64,000 nt of DNA from Oleiagrimonas sp963747595 (lineage in GTDB: Bacteria > Pseudomonadota > Gammaproteobacteria > Xanthomonadales > Rhodanobacteraceae), in assembly GCA_963747595.1 (NCBI GenBank), contig CAVVFO010000001.1:905056-969055 (forward strand). The letters are read 5' to 3'. Position 1 is the stretch's first letter. Every line of letters begins with the position of its first letter. Below the pieces are notes generated by a model. It did not search any database. It had not been told where the DNA came from and saw only the letters and a program-made list of their open reading frames with translations. A program made the translations under genes and the position numbers. Shown piece after piece: positions 52,843 to 61,248 of this stretch.

Positions 52843-54222
52843 TCAGATCGAGAGCCAGAGGTACAGGTAGAAGGTATTGTTGTCGCTGGCACTGCGCCCG
52901 TTGCCGTCGATGTTGTGCCGTGCACCTGCGAACCGGCCATAGAAGGTGTACTGGGCACCGATGCGCATGTTCACGTAGGGCGCTCCCCAGGACCCCTGTT
53001 GACCGAACGGATTGTAGTCGAGTTCGACGATGCCGCCATTGGTATCGGGCCGCTGCGTGTCCCCATACAGAATGGCGTCGGCGCTGCCGTCGTCGGCGAA
53101 GGCGCCAAGGGTGGCGCCCCAGGTGTTGTGAATCCAGTAGCTGCTGTTGATGTTCAGCGCATGCAGCCGGTCGTGCAGATGGCTGGACCCATCGGCGGCA
53201 AATGTGGCATCCAGGGTCTGACGTTCGGCCACGTAAAGCGCGTTGATAGTGAACGTGTCGTCACCCTTGAGGAATCGCTGGAAACTGGCATCGATACCCA
53301 GGTCGCGGAAGCGGTCGCCGGGACCGGAGATGGCAGTGGCCTGTCCCCAGGCGTTGGTGCCTGGCAGAGTGCGCCGCGTATCCAGCGCAAACCCGCCGAT
53401 CTCCACGTCGCCGCCAGTCAGATTCCACGTGTAGGAGGCGCGCAGGTACGGTGCCACCCCCACGACACGCCCATCGAAGCCTGCGTTGACCCTGCGCAGG
53501 AAAGCAGGCGAGAGTGAGCGGTAGCCGCCGACCTCCAGGTACCACGCGCCGTCGATTTGGGTATAGGCGTTCAGCCCCACCACCTGTCCGCCCAGGCCGT
53601 CGATCAACATGGGCACGGCAGGTGCGCCGGGGGCGAGGTCGGGCGAGGTATACGGGTATGACCATGCCGGCGCGGTAGCGAACACGTCGGTAATCGAGGG
53701 ATTGTTGTTGAGCGTCAGACCCCACAGTCCGGTGTGGTCGCCCGCGGTGAAGCTGCGGGCGTAACGCAAATCGGCATTGTCCCAGCCGAATAGGCCGCCA
53801 TTCTCGGAGTAGGTGGCCTGGGCGAATACACCCAGGTGCTCGCTGAGGCGGCCCGCCAGGAACACCGAGGCTTGCTGCAGCTCGGTGTTGTTGTTGCGGC
53901 TGAACCCGTCCGCCGGCGGGTCGGCCTGCGCCGCGGCTGTGTGCGTGTAGGATTCGACCAGCATCATCGACAGCGGCATGTTGGGGCCATCGCCGGCCTT
54001 GATGGTGTAACCCATCAGCTTGAACTGCCGCCCGAACGGCGTCAGTTGCGGCCCAAACCCTCCTACATGGCAGGCGGAGCAGGGCAGCTGTGTCTGACGA
54101 GCGAAGGACGGTACTGCCTGGCTGCGAGCTGCAAATACCAGCAGCAGCATGCCCAGGAGACAGCCAGCGAGGCGACGCGCCGCAGAAGCTGCGATGCATG
54201 GGGGCGAAACTTGTGGAGACAT
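52843..54222 (-). CDS. Monohaem c-type cytochrome fused to outer-membrane beta-barrel (Cyc2-like)
   Basis: 459 residues from ATG 54222 with GAGGGA upstream. Signal peptide (LAGCLLGMLLLVFAARSQA), then a single haem-c site C48-SA-C51-H52 in VPSFARQTQLPCSACHVGGFGPQLTPFGRQFKLMGYT. About 380 residues of alternating amphipathic beta strands with Tyr/Trp/Asn-rich turns follow, ending in NNTFYLYLWLSI. This is the architecture of Cyc2-type porin-cytochromes: a small N-terminal cytochrome plugged into a barrel, known for extracellular Fe(II) oxidation. It also matches less characterised cytochrome-barrel proteins. A perfect FNR box lies upstream. Electron-transfer substrate not proven. Confidence 0.75.
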   Translation of the reverse strand: MSPQVSPPCIAASAARRLAGCLLGMLLLVFAARSQAVPSFARQTQLPCSACHVGGFGPQLTPFGRQFKLMGYTIKAGDGPNMPLSMMLVESYTHTAAAQADPPADGFSRNNNTELQQASVFLAGRLSEHLGVFAQATYSENGGLFGWDNADLRYARSFTAGDHTGLWGLTLNNNPSITDVFATAPAWSYPYTSPDLAPGAPAVPMLIDGLGGQVVGLNAYTQIDGAWYLEVGGYRSLSPAFLRRVNAGFDGRVVGVAPYLRASYTWNLTGGDVEIGGFALDTRRTLPGTNAWGQATAISGPGDRFRDLGIDASFQRFLKGDDTFTINALYVAERQTLDATFAADGSSHLHDRLHALNINSSYWIHNTWGATLGAFADDGSADAILYGDTQRPDTNGGIVELDYNPFGQQGSWGAPYVNMRIGAQYTFYGRFAGARHNIDGNGRSASDNNTFYLYLWLSI

Positions 54223-54270
54223 GAGGGTTCCCTCGGGCGGTGTCGACGTCACCGTGACGTCGCAGTGACG

Positions 54271-54312
54271 ACCCTAATGTCCTCGGCGCGTTGTCGTGTT
54301 GATCTGAATCAA
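54271..54312 (-). promoter_or_regulatory. FNR/Anr box and class II promoter of the cytochrome-barrel gene
   Basis: TTGAT-CTGA-ATCAA at 54299-54312 is a perfect match to the FNR consensus TTGATNNNNATCAA. On the minus strand a TAGGGT -10 hexamer lies at 54271-54276, so the box centre falls at about -41.5 from the expected start, as in class II FNR-activated promoters. The gene start is about 42 bases beyond the predicted transcription start. It implies induction at low oxygen, by FNR/Anr or a relative. Confidence 0.75.
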
Positions 54313-54549
54313 CGGAATCCGCGCGCGGTCACAGCCGAGTCGCCGCGAGCGGTCCTCGTGCAGCACGCGCGGTGGCGTGCGCAAGCGGTGCTGCGGAGGG
54401 GGTGCTTCAGCCCGGGCGCGAGTATCTCCGCACAGGTGGTGGATGGGTAAAGCATCACCATCCGGATGCGGAAAAAATGGCCGGGGGCGCGGTTGCGGAG
54501 CACGTTGTCATCCGCGTGCATCGAGATGATCATGCGACCACCAGCCATG

Positions 54550-54577
54550 AAAAAGGCCCGGCTTTTGAGACCGGGCC
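54550..54577 (-). terminator. Original terminator of the tRNA-Val transcript
   Basis: Minus strand: GGCCCGG (54571-54577), loop, CCGGGCC (54555-54561), then five T (54550-54554). It sits about 38 bp beyond the displaced tRNA 3' end, where a tRNA terminator is expected before integration. Confidence 0.8.
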
Positions 54578-54614
54578 CCTGGATCACGCAAGTTGCATGA
54601 CTTGTCGATTTCAT

Positions 54615-54658
54615 TGGTGGGCGGTACTGGGATCGAACCAGTGACCCCTGCCGTGTGA
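54615..54658 (-). repeat. Displaced 3' tRNA-Val fragment, left attachment site (attL)
   Basis: Minus strand: part of the anticodon loop, GGCAG, variable loop, T arm with TTCGATC loop, acceptor strand and encoded CCA. The bases that would form the 5' anticodon stem (CACCC instead of CTGCC) and everything beyond do not fit a tRNA, so this copy is not functional. Identical for all 44 visible bases to 63957-64000. Confidence 0.85.
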
Positions 54659-54746
54659 AGGGTGATTTTCAGGGTTTCACGGCATCCCATGACGTTGTAA
54701 TTGATTGATTCTATTGTTCACTGCGTCCCTTGCGTTCCCGGTATGT

Positions 54747-54766
54747 TTTTCATACTATTTTCATAC
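54747..54766 (+). repeat. Integrase arm-type repeat candidates (left)
   Basis: Two direct copies of TTTTCATAC (54747-54755 and 54758-54766), 11 bp apart, lie between attL and the integrase gene. A third copy in the same orientation is at 63901-63909 inside the right end. Spacing by one helical turn fits recombinase arm sites. Confidence 0.45.
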
Positions 54767-54796
54767 ATCCTGAAAATGGCCACCGGGAAACGATCA

Positions 54797-55987
54797 ATGG
54801 ACCTGTCCACCGTCATCAAACGCGACAAGCTGAAACCGCGTCGCGATCCGTACTGGCACAAGCTGGCTGTGGGCGAGTTCCTGGGCTTTCGCAAGATGAC
54901 CGCCAGCGCCAGCGGGTCATGGGCGGCACGTGCGTATGACGCTGCTGATCGAGCGCAGCGGCATCATGCCCTTGGGACTTTCGACCACCTGCCAGCGAGT
55001 GAGCGGTTCGGTGCCGCATCCAAAGCGGCGCGGGACTGGTTCAAGCATCTGAACGCCGGCGGTCAGCATGAAGTCATCACGGTTCGACAGGCTTGCGAAC
55101 GCTATGCGGAACACCTGCTGCGTGAGAAAGGCCAAGCCCAAGCGGATGAAGCGAGTGCACGATTCGAGCGTTACGTAAACGCCGACCCCATTGCATCCAT
55201 CCCACTGCCCAAACTGAAAAAGACACACGTCGAAGCGTGGCGCAGACGATTGGCGGAGCTTCCGGGCGTCGTGGTCCGCAAGGGCAAAGGCAAAGGACGC
55301 GGCAAAGGCGATGCGGTTACCCGGAAACGCTCGCCGGCAACAATCAACCGCGACATGGTGGTGCTTCGTGCTGCGCTGAATCTGGCGCTCGCCGACGGCT
55401 ATGCATTGTCGGCATTGCCATGGCGGGGTGCACTGAAGCCACTGGAAGCCAAAGGCCGACGCAACTTGTATCTGGACCGCACAGAACGTCGCCGTTTGCT
55501 GGAACACTTACCCGACGATGCAACCGCGTTCGTGCGTGCGCTGTGCCTGCTACCGCTGCGCCCCGGTGCCGTCGCCGCGTTGCGTGTTCAGGATTTCAAA
55601 GCCAGTCAGAACACCCTGCACATTGAACACGACAAGGCGGGCGGGGGCCGCGTCATTTTGCTGCCATCGGACACGGCAACGCTGCTGAAAGACGCCGCGC
55701 GCGGCAAGCTACCTGCGGCGCATCTTTTCGCGCGCTGGGACGGTAAGCCATGGGACAAGGAATCATGGAAAAAGCCGATCAAGCGAGCTGTGCACGCCGC
55801 CGGGCTACCAGCCAGCGCCAGCTCCTACACGCTGCGTCACAGCGTCATCACCGACCTGATTACAGACGGCTTGGATTTATTCACCGTTGCTCAAATCAGC
55901 GGCACGTCCGTTGCGATGATTGAACGCCACTACGGCCACCTGCGCCGCGACCGCGCCCGCGATGCGCTGGCGTCGCTGAATCTTTAA
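54797..55987 (+). CDS. int: Tyrosine recombinase / integrase of the element
   Basis: 396 residues from ATG 54797 (GGGAA upstream); ATG 54776 is an alternative. An Arg-rich N-terminal arm domain and an SAM-like core-binding domain (VRQACERYAEHLLREKGQAQADE) come first, then the catalytic domain with the first Arg in LLPLRPGAVAALRVQD, YTLRHSVITDLI for the central boxes, and nucleophile Tyr (about residue 379) in MIERHYGHL. A low-complexity GKGKGRGKG insert lies before the catalytic domain. It starts about 140 bp from attL. Catalyses insertion and excision at tRNA-Val. Confidence 0.93.
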   Translation: MDLSTVIKRDKLKPRRDPYWHKLAVGEFLGFRKMTASASGSWAARAYDAADRAQRHHALGTFDHLPASERFGAASKAARDWFKHLNAGGQHEVITVRQACERYAEHLLREKGQAQADEASARFERYVNADPIASIPLPKLKKTHVEAWRRRLAELPGVVVRKGKGKGRGKGDAVTRKRSPATINRDMVVLRAALNLALADGYALSALPWRGALKPLEAKGRRNLYLDRTERRRLLEHLPDDATAFVRALCLLPLRPGAVAALRVQDFKASQNTLHIEHDKAGGGRVILLPSDTATLLKDAARGKLPAAHLFARWDGKPWDKESWKKPIKRAVHAAGLPASASSYTLRHSVITDLITDGLDLFTVAQISGTSVAMIERHYGHLRRDRARDALASLNL

Positions 55988-56200
55988 TGCCTGCATCTTC
56001 CTCGTACGGCAGACAAGCATCGCCACGTCGCTACCGTTGACGCCTTTAGCCATGAGCATGTAATAGGCGACGCCTTGGCGACTCATGAAGCACCATGCGA
56101 CGTGAGAGTTATGCCCTTCACGTGCGCTTGATTTACGTGTCGCCCACAAAAGGCCGCAGTGGCGTGTGCTGCTGTGTTACCTGTACGAGGCGTCACAATC

Positions 56201-56422
56201 ATGAAAGATGCAACACAATCCCCAAGGACGAAGGTCACTCTGCTACGCCCCGCTGTGGTCATGGAACATACGGGGCTTAGTCGCAGCGCACTGTATCGGG
56301 AAATTGCCGCTGGAGCTTTCACGCCGGTCAAATTGGGAACGCGCGCCGTCGCGTTTTCCAGTGTGGAAGTCGAACAATGGATAGCCGACCGCATCGCCGC
56401 TGCGCAGGGGGATGCAGTATGA
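56201..56422 (+). CDS. AlpA/excisionase-like winged-helix regulator
   Basis: 73 residues from ATG 56201. The MerR-like helix-turn-helix HTGLSRSALYREIAAGAFTPVKLGTRAVAFSSVEVEQWIADRIAA is the classic AlpA/Cox signature of P4-like satellites and genomic islands. It probably directs excision and element gene expression. The TGA overlaps the next gene's ATG (ATGA), beginning a tightly packed operon. Confidence 0.9.
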   Translation: MKDATQSPRTKVTLLRPAVVMEHTGLSRSALYREIAAGAFTPVKLGTRAVAFSSVEVEQWIADRIAAAQGDAV

Positions 56423-56883
56423 ACCGGCGTTCGTCGGCTCGGAGTGCGCCGATGAACGTCGCAATCCTGCTATCGCGGCTTGAAGGCGTCGTCTCCACTG
56501 GTACAGGCTGGCGCGCGCGATGTCCTGCACACGGCGGCAAGTCGGCATCAGTGTCCATTGCTGAAGGTGACGATGGGCGTGTTTTGCTGCACTGTTTTGC
56601 GTCCTGCGCCGCCGTGGATGTTCTGGCGGCTGTCGGGTTGCAGCTTGCTGATTTGTTCCCTGAGCGGATCCACGATTCATCGCCAGAAGGTCGGCGTGCT
56701 GCACGGCAGGCATTCAAGCAATCGTCATGGGCCGCTGCTTTGGGCGTGATCGGTCGCGAGGCCAAGGTGATCCAAATTGCCGGACACGATATCACGTCCG
56801 GCTACGTCCTGAGTGATGCCGATACCGAGCGCTTGGCGTTGGCCGTCCTGCGCATTGATGACGCACGGGAGGTGCTGACATGA
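56419..56883 (+). CDS. CHC2-type zinc-finger protein (primase N-terminal module)
   Basis: 154 residues. The zinc finger has the primase CHC2 pattern: C35-PA-H38 and C59-FAS-C63 in GWRARCPAHGG and LLHCFASCAAVDVLAAVGLQLADLFP. This is the DNA-binding finger at the front of phage and plasmid primases; no TOPRIM domain follows in the same protein, so only the finger plus a helical tail is present. It overlaps both neighbours by 4 bases and likely works with the DUF927 ATPase in element replication. Confidence 0.85.
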   Translation: MNRRSSARSAPMNVAILLSRLEGVVSTGTGWRARCPAHGGKSASVSIAEGDDGRVLLHCFASCAAVDVLAAVGLQLADLFPERIHDSSPEGRRAARQAFKQSSWAAALGVIGREAKVIQIAGHDITSGYVLSDADTERLALAVLRIDDAREVLT

Positions 56884-58826
56884 CCCCCGTGAACAGCACA
56901 TTGCCGGCGAACATTCGTCGCCTGGATGAACGTGCAGACCGTGATCTTGAGCTGATCGAACGCGCACACGCTGACAATTCCACATCTATCCATGCAAAAA
57001 AAGACCGGGACAGCCGGGACAACCGGGGCACCGCATCAGACAAGGCCTTGAGCCGTCCCGGTGACTCCGCACCAAACCGGGACGGCCGGGACAAAACAGA
57101 GCCACGACCGCATTTTGAGCTACTCGAGACATGGAAGAGCGGCCAAGCACCCGGCGTGTACTGGCTGGACGTAGTGAAAGACAAGGAGACTGGTGTTGTC
57201 ATTGGGCAGGCCGCGCCGGTGTGGATCTGTTCGCCTTTGACGGTCGCTGCCATGACCCGCGACACGCAAGGCAGTGCATGGGGCCGGTTGCTGGTATTCA
57301 AGGATCGCGACCGCCGCGAGCATCGATGGGCCATGCCCATGCGGATGATGGCTGGCAGCGGCGAAGAACTCCGCGCAGAACTGCTGGCCGAGGGACTGGT
57401 CATCACGTCGAACCCTTCGCAGCGTCGCTTGGTGGCCGACTACATTGCCCGTGAGCAACCGGACGTGACCGCACGATGCGTATCCCGCACAGGCTGGCAG
57501 GGTGATGTGTTCGCATTACCCCGCGAGACCTTCGGCGATTCGGATGCCGAACCTGTCATTTTCCAGACCGCTGCACTTGACGGTGTTGCACTCGGGCAGG
57601 CCGGAACATTGGCGGGATGGCGTGAACAGGTATGCGCCCCCTGCGCTGGCAATTCCCGTCTGGTCCTAGCGGTGTCGGCAGGCTTTGCGGGCCCGTGTCT
57701 GGGCATGCTGGGCACCGATGGCGGCGGCCTGCACTTGCGTGGCAACTCATCCACGGGGAAAAGCACGGCGCTGGCTGTCGCGGCATCCATGTTCGGCCCA
57801 CCGTCCTATGCACGCACATGGCGCCAGACAGACAATGCACTGGAAGGTGTCGCCGCGCTGCATTCCGACTTGCTGCTGATCCTGGACGAGATCGGTCAGC
57901 TTGACCCCAAGCATGCCGGACAGGTCGCCTACCTGCTGGCCAATGGACAAGGCAAAGGCCGCAGCCGTCGTGATGGCACACCGCGCGCGTTGGCTACGTG
58001 GCGGGTGCTGTTCCTATCGGCCGGCGAAGTCGGGTTAGCGGATCTCGTGACCCAGGGCGGCGGCAAGGTCCGTGCGGGTCAGGAAGTACGTGTAATCGAC
58101 TTGCCCGCCGATGCTGGCGCTGGATTCGGGCTGTTCGAACAGGTGCCGGACGGATCGAGCCCCGGCGGCTTCGCTGATGCGCTCAAGGTGGTCTCGGGGA
58201 AACACTATGGCCACGCATTGCCAGCGTTCCTGCGCGCGCTGGTGGCTGCCCCTGATCGGGCGCGCGAGTCGCTGCGAGCCATCCGCGATGAAATCGCCGC
58301 CGAACTGGCCCCGAACGATGCGGCCGGCCAAGTACGTCGTGTCGCTGCACGATTCGCACTGATCGCCGCTGCCGGGGAGCTCGCCACGGCGTACCAGCTC
58401 ACGGGTTGGAAGACAGGTGAAGCGGATCAAGCTGCACGTACCTGTTTCACCGCGTGGCTGGCTGGACGTGGCACGCCCGGTGCCGCTGAGCCGGCTGCCA
58501 TGTTGGAGCAGGTCCGCGCCTTTCTCGAAGCACACGGAGAATCGCGCTTCACACGCTGGGATGCACCCGAGGATGGCGCCCGCACCGTCAACCGGGCCGG
58601 GTTCCGCAAACACACCGACGACGGCCCCGAATACTTCATTGAGCGTGGCGTCTTCAAACGCGAGGTCGCGCAAGGATTCGACCCCACTGCCGTAGCACGT
58701 GTGCTGATCGACGCTGGCGCCATGATGGCGGGCAGCAACGGAGAGGCCACACGCAAGGAGCGCTTACCCGATAGTCGATCTGTGCGGGTCTATCGCATCC
58801 TGCCTGCACTGTGGGGTGATGCATGA
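56880..58826 (+). CDS. DUF927-domain replicative ATPase/helicase
   Basis: 648 residues. Residues about 25-80 are a low-complexity Arg/Asp/Ser linker encoded by tandem 9-bp repeats. The DUF927 domain follows (about 85-480) with Walker A GNSSTGKST (K294) and Walker B LLLILDEIGQL (about 331-341). The motif ARTWRQTDNALEGVAALHSD between them is typical of the family. The C-terminal 170 residues are helical. DUF927 proteins replace D5-type helicases in many integrated elements. Start and stop overlap the flanking genes by 4 bases. Confidence 0.87.
   Translation: MTPVNSTLPANIRRLDERADRDLELIERAHADNSTSIHAKKDRDSRDNRGTASDKALSRPGDSAPNRDGRDKTEPRPHFELLETWKSGQAPGVYWLDVVKDKETGVVIGQAAPVWICSPLTVAAMTRDTQGSAWGRLLVFKDRDRREHRWAMPMRMMAGSGEELRAELLAEGLVITSNPSQRRLVADYIAREQPDVTARCVSRTGWQGDVFALPRETFGDSDAEPVIFQTAALDGVALGQAGTLAGWREQVCAPCAGNSRLVLAVSAGFAGPCLGMLGTDGGGLHLRGNSSTGKSTALAVAASMFGPPSYARTWRQTDNALEGVAALHSDLLLILDEIGQLDPKHAGQVAYLLANGQGKGRSRRDGTPRALATWRVLFLSAGEVGLADLVTQGGGKVRAGQEVRVIDLPADAGAGFGLFEQVPDGSSPGGFADALKVVSGKHYGHALPAFLRALVAAPDRARESLRAIRDEIAAELAPNDAAGQVRRVAARFALIAAAGELATAYQLTGWKTGEADQAARTCFTAWLAGRGTPGAAEPAAMLEQVRAFLEAHGESRFTRWDAPEDGARTVNRAGFRKHTDDGPEYFIERGVFKREVAQGFDPTAVARVLIDAGAMMAGSNGEATRKERLPDSRSVRVYRILPALWGDA
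57005..57094 (+). repeat. Iteron-like cluster A (CCGGGACAR, 9-bp period)
   Basis: Units begin at 57005, 57014 and 57023 in tandem, then at 57077 and 57086, with one unit in reverse orientation (CCGTCCCGG, 57053-57061) between. They lie in the 5' part of the DUF927 gene. A second cluster of the same word in the opposite orientation lies at 58857-58946. Confidence 0.65.
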
Positions 58827-59509
58827 GCGTCGCCGCCATTCTCGAGCAGCACGGATTTGTCCCGGTTGCCCCGGTACTGTCCCGGAAGGTCGGGACACCG
58901 CAAACCATTGCGGTACAACGTGTCCCGGTTGTCCCGGCTGTCCCGGTGCAAAAACACAAGGGTGGAAATTCATCCAATCTGATCCGGCAACGGATGCTTG
59001 AGATTGCCCAAAGGAACGGAATCGACCAGAGGCATATCGACGCACTGAGCGACACGGAGATGCACGTCACCGCGAAGGCCGCTCATGCGGTGCTGATGGT
59101 GTCCGGTGCAGTCGGATTGCACGACATGCTGAACGCCTACGCGCGAGCGCTAGACAACACTTCAGAGCGTATGGCCGGCCGTGTGCCTGCCGATGAAACT
59201 ATGATCATCATCTGCGGCGGTTGCGGTCCGGTCTGGGCATCGCCCGATGTGGCTGCGGTCCTTCCGGTTGTCAACGGCGCACCGCGCGCGCTGGGCTGCC
59301 CGTGGTGCCACGTGCGCAAGGCCGGCCGATACGTTCCCCGGCCGCGTGTCCACTGCGCCACCTGCACGCACTACGTGCCCGATGACGTGAACCCGGCGGG
59401 CGGTGCCGGTCACTGCGGACCGAAGCCCACCGATATTCACCGCATGCACTATCCAAAACAGCAACATCGCTGCGCCGACTACACCCCAAAAAAACCGGAG
59501 TTAGCCTAA
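58823..59509 (+). CDS. Element protein with Cys-rich zinc-binding C-terminus, unknown
   Basis: 228 residues. A Val/Pro-rich N-terminal stretch (about 12-42) is encoded by the second iteron cluster. The middle is helical (RMLEIAQRNGIDQRHIDALSDTEMHVTAKAAHAVLMVSGAVG). The C-terminal 90 residues contain two candidate zinc sites: IICGGCGP...GCPWCHVRK and HCATCTHYV...GHCGPK...HRCADY. This resembles small proteins next to replication modules in other islands, but I cannot name it. ATGA overlap with the DUF927 gene. Confidence 0.75.
   Translation: MSVAAILEQHGFVPVAPVLSRKVGTPQTIAVQRVPVVPAVPVQKHKGGNSSNLIRQRMLEIAQRNGIDQRHIDALSDTEMHVTAKAAHAVLMVSGAVGLHDMLNAYARALDNTSERMAGRVPADETMIIICGGCGPVWASPDVAAVLPVVNGAPRALGCPWCHVRKAGRYVPRPRVHCATCTHYVPDDVNPAGGAGHCGPKPTDIHRMHYPKQQHRCADYTPKKPELA
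58857..58946 (-). repeat. Iteron-like cluster B (TTGTCCCGG, inverse of cluster A)
   Basis: Units at 58857-58865, 58866-58874 and 58877-58885, one reversed CGGGACACC-type unit, then 58921-58928, 58929-58937 and 58938-58946. Same 9-bp word as cluster A but reversed, so the two clusters point towards each other near the two ends of the DUF927 gene. Confidence 0.65.
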
Positions 59510-59537
59510 TGGTTTCGTTTTCTGTGGAGTTTCAGGC

Positions 59538-60128
59538 ATGAGGGGCGGCTCACGATTTGGTGCCGGGCGTCCCGCATGGCACGCAAAGACAAGCCGCTAT
59601 CTGCGGTTGGACGTGCGCGACCTGCGCCGTCGGGGGTTGCTGAAACCGGGTGCATCGTTTGCCTGGCAATGGAGCCGGGTCGGCGAGCAATACGCCAGCA
59701 TCGGCATCCGCGTCATAAGCAGCTATGTCGTGCATCTGGATTTCCAACGCGACGGCGAGCCGGAGCGCGTCGAACTGGATCTGGAGCACACCGCCTGTCG
59801 ATACGGCGGGGAGCGCCCATGGTTCACCTGTCCGCGCTGCCGGCGGCGCGTGGCGATTGTGTACCTTGCCCGCAATCCCGGTTGCCGCAAGTGTCTGGCG
59901 CTGCGCTATCCGTCGCAATCGGGTGATGCGATAACGCGCAGTTGGGAGCGCACCGTCAAGATTCTGCGCAAACTGGGGCAAACCAACATGCACGATATAC
60001 CGTGCCGGCCCAAGGGCATGCGACAGACCACGTTTGAGCGACTGCTTGCCGCATGGTGGCGCGAGAAACAATTCCGCGATGACGCTCTAGCTATATTTGT
60101 GGTGCAGCACTTCAGTTTGCCGTACTGA
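59538..60128 (+). CDS. Zinc-ribbon element protein, unknown
   Basis: 196 residues. Opens with a GGSRFGAGRP motif, common at the N-termini of small phage and island proteins. It carries one zinc ribbon (FTCPRCRRRVAIVYLARNPGCRKCLALRYPSQSGD, two CxxC pairs) in the middle and a helical C-terminus. Predicted cytoplasmic. Last gene of the plus-strand operon, after a 28-bp gap. Function unknown; nucleic-acid binding is plausible. Confidence 0.75.
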   Translation: MRGGSRFGAGRPAWHAKTSRYLRLDVRDLRRRGLLKPGASFAWQWSRVGEQYASIGIRVISSYVVHLDFQRDGEPERVELDLEHTACRYGGERPWFTCPRCRRRVAIVYLARNPGCRKCLALRYPSQSGDAITRSWERTVKILRKLGQTNMHDIPCRPKGMRQTTFERLLAAWWREKQFRDDALAIFVVQHFSLPY

Positions 60129-60161
60129 TCATTGACATCAATGCCAACAATCCCTGAAACG

Positions 60162-61202
60162 TTATGGTTTTGAGCTCTTGAGGTAGGCATCGAGAGCCTT
60201 GAGTACACCAACACGCCGCATCTGCCGAGTCAGCTCTTGGCCGGCTTGTACCTGTGCTCGGGTCATCGATGCCATCAGCTTATTGCGGTTTGTTGCGGCC
60301 TTGTTCCGCCCATCGGCGCTGACCGATCCCAAGTTGTACAGTGCATAAGCTGCTACAAAATTCCGCGGCACACCTAAGCCGTACCGATACATAACGCCGA
60401 GGTCGTTCTGCCCCAAAGTATTCCCTTGCTGCGCGCCTAGTCGATCCCACTTCACAGCTTCAGCATAATCTTGAGCTATGCCTTGGCCTTTGGTGTACAG
60501 GACGCCAAGATTGCTCTGCGCTATGGCGTCCCCCTTTTTCGCTGCCAGCCGGTACCATTTCGCAGCTTTGGCGTAGTCTTGGGTCATACCATGACCGCTC
60601 TCATACATGTAGCCGAGGCTGCTCTGTGCATCGGTATATCCCTGCTGTGCGGCTAGCCGATACCATTTGACGGCCTCAACATAGTCTTGAGGCACACCTT
60701 GGCCTGTGGAGTACATGTCCCCGAGGATGTTCTGCGCTAAAACTGCCCCCTTCTGCGCAGCTAACCGATACCACTTCGCAGCTTTTGCATAGTTTTTTGG
60801 CACGCCTTGGCCCAGTTGATACGCGATGCCGAGCATAGTCTCCGCATCGACATTTTGCTGCAAAGCCGCCCTGTGGAACCATTTCATGGCCGTCGCAGAG
60901 TTCTTAGGCACACCTCCGCCTGATACGTACAAATGCGCGAGTCTATTTTCCGCTTGGGCATTTCCCTGCACCGCAGCCATGCGATACCATTTCGCAGCGC
61001 TTGCGAAGTTTTTAGCAACGCCCCGACCATAAGCGTAGGCGAGCCCTAGTGCTAGCTGCGCATCTGCATTGCCGCGCTCAGCCATAGGTTTAAGTTTTTT
61101 CAGAGCATCAGCGTAGTCTCCCTTGGCGAGAGATCGCTTTGTTTTAGTGAGCTCGGTTGCAGTGACTTTATTGCCCGTGGTTCCCCCCTCTGTCACGATA
61201 GT
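60162..61202 (-). pseudogene. SEL1-repeat half of an interrupted secreted protease
   Basis: The 3' part of a gene cut by the IS3 element. It reads TIVTEGGTTGNKVTATEL, then seven consecutive SEL1 repeats of 36 residues (each close to GxxxAQxxLGxxYxxGxGVxxDYxxAxKWYRxAA), ending after RVGVLKALDAYLKSSKP. It continues in frame from the protease fragment at 62810-63505 if the insertion is removed. Base composition is less GC-rich than flanking chromosome. SEL1 arrays bind protein partners; here they would be periplasmic or secreted. Confidence 0.8.
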
Positions 61203-61248
61203 TGTCCGCTTCCTTGAACCACCAACCCGGGGCGGGCAGGACCTACTC

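Noticed and set aside
54615..54660. Functional tRNA-Val at the left repeat
   Set aside because: Bases beyond the anticodon loop do not pair with the stem and no D arm or 5' acceptor strand follows.
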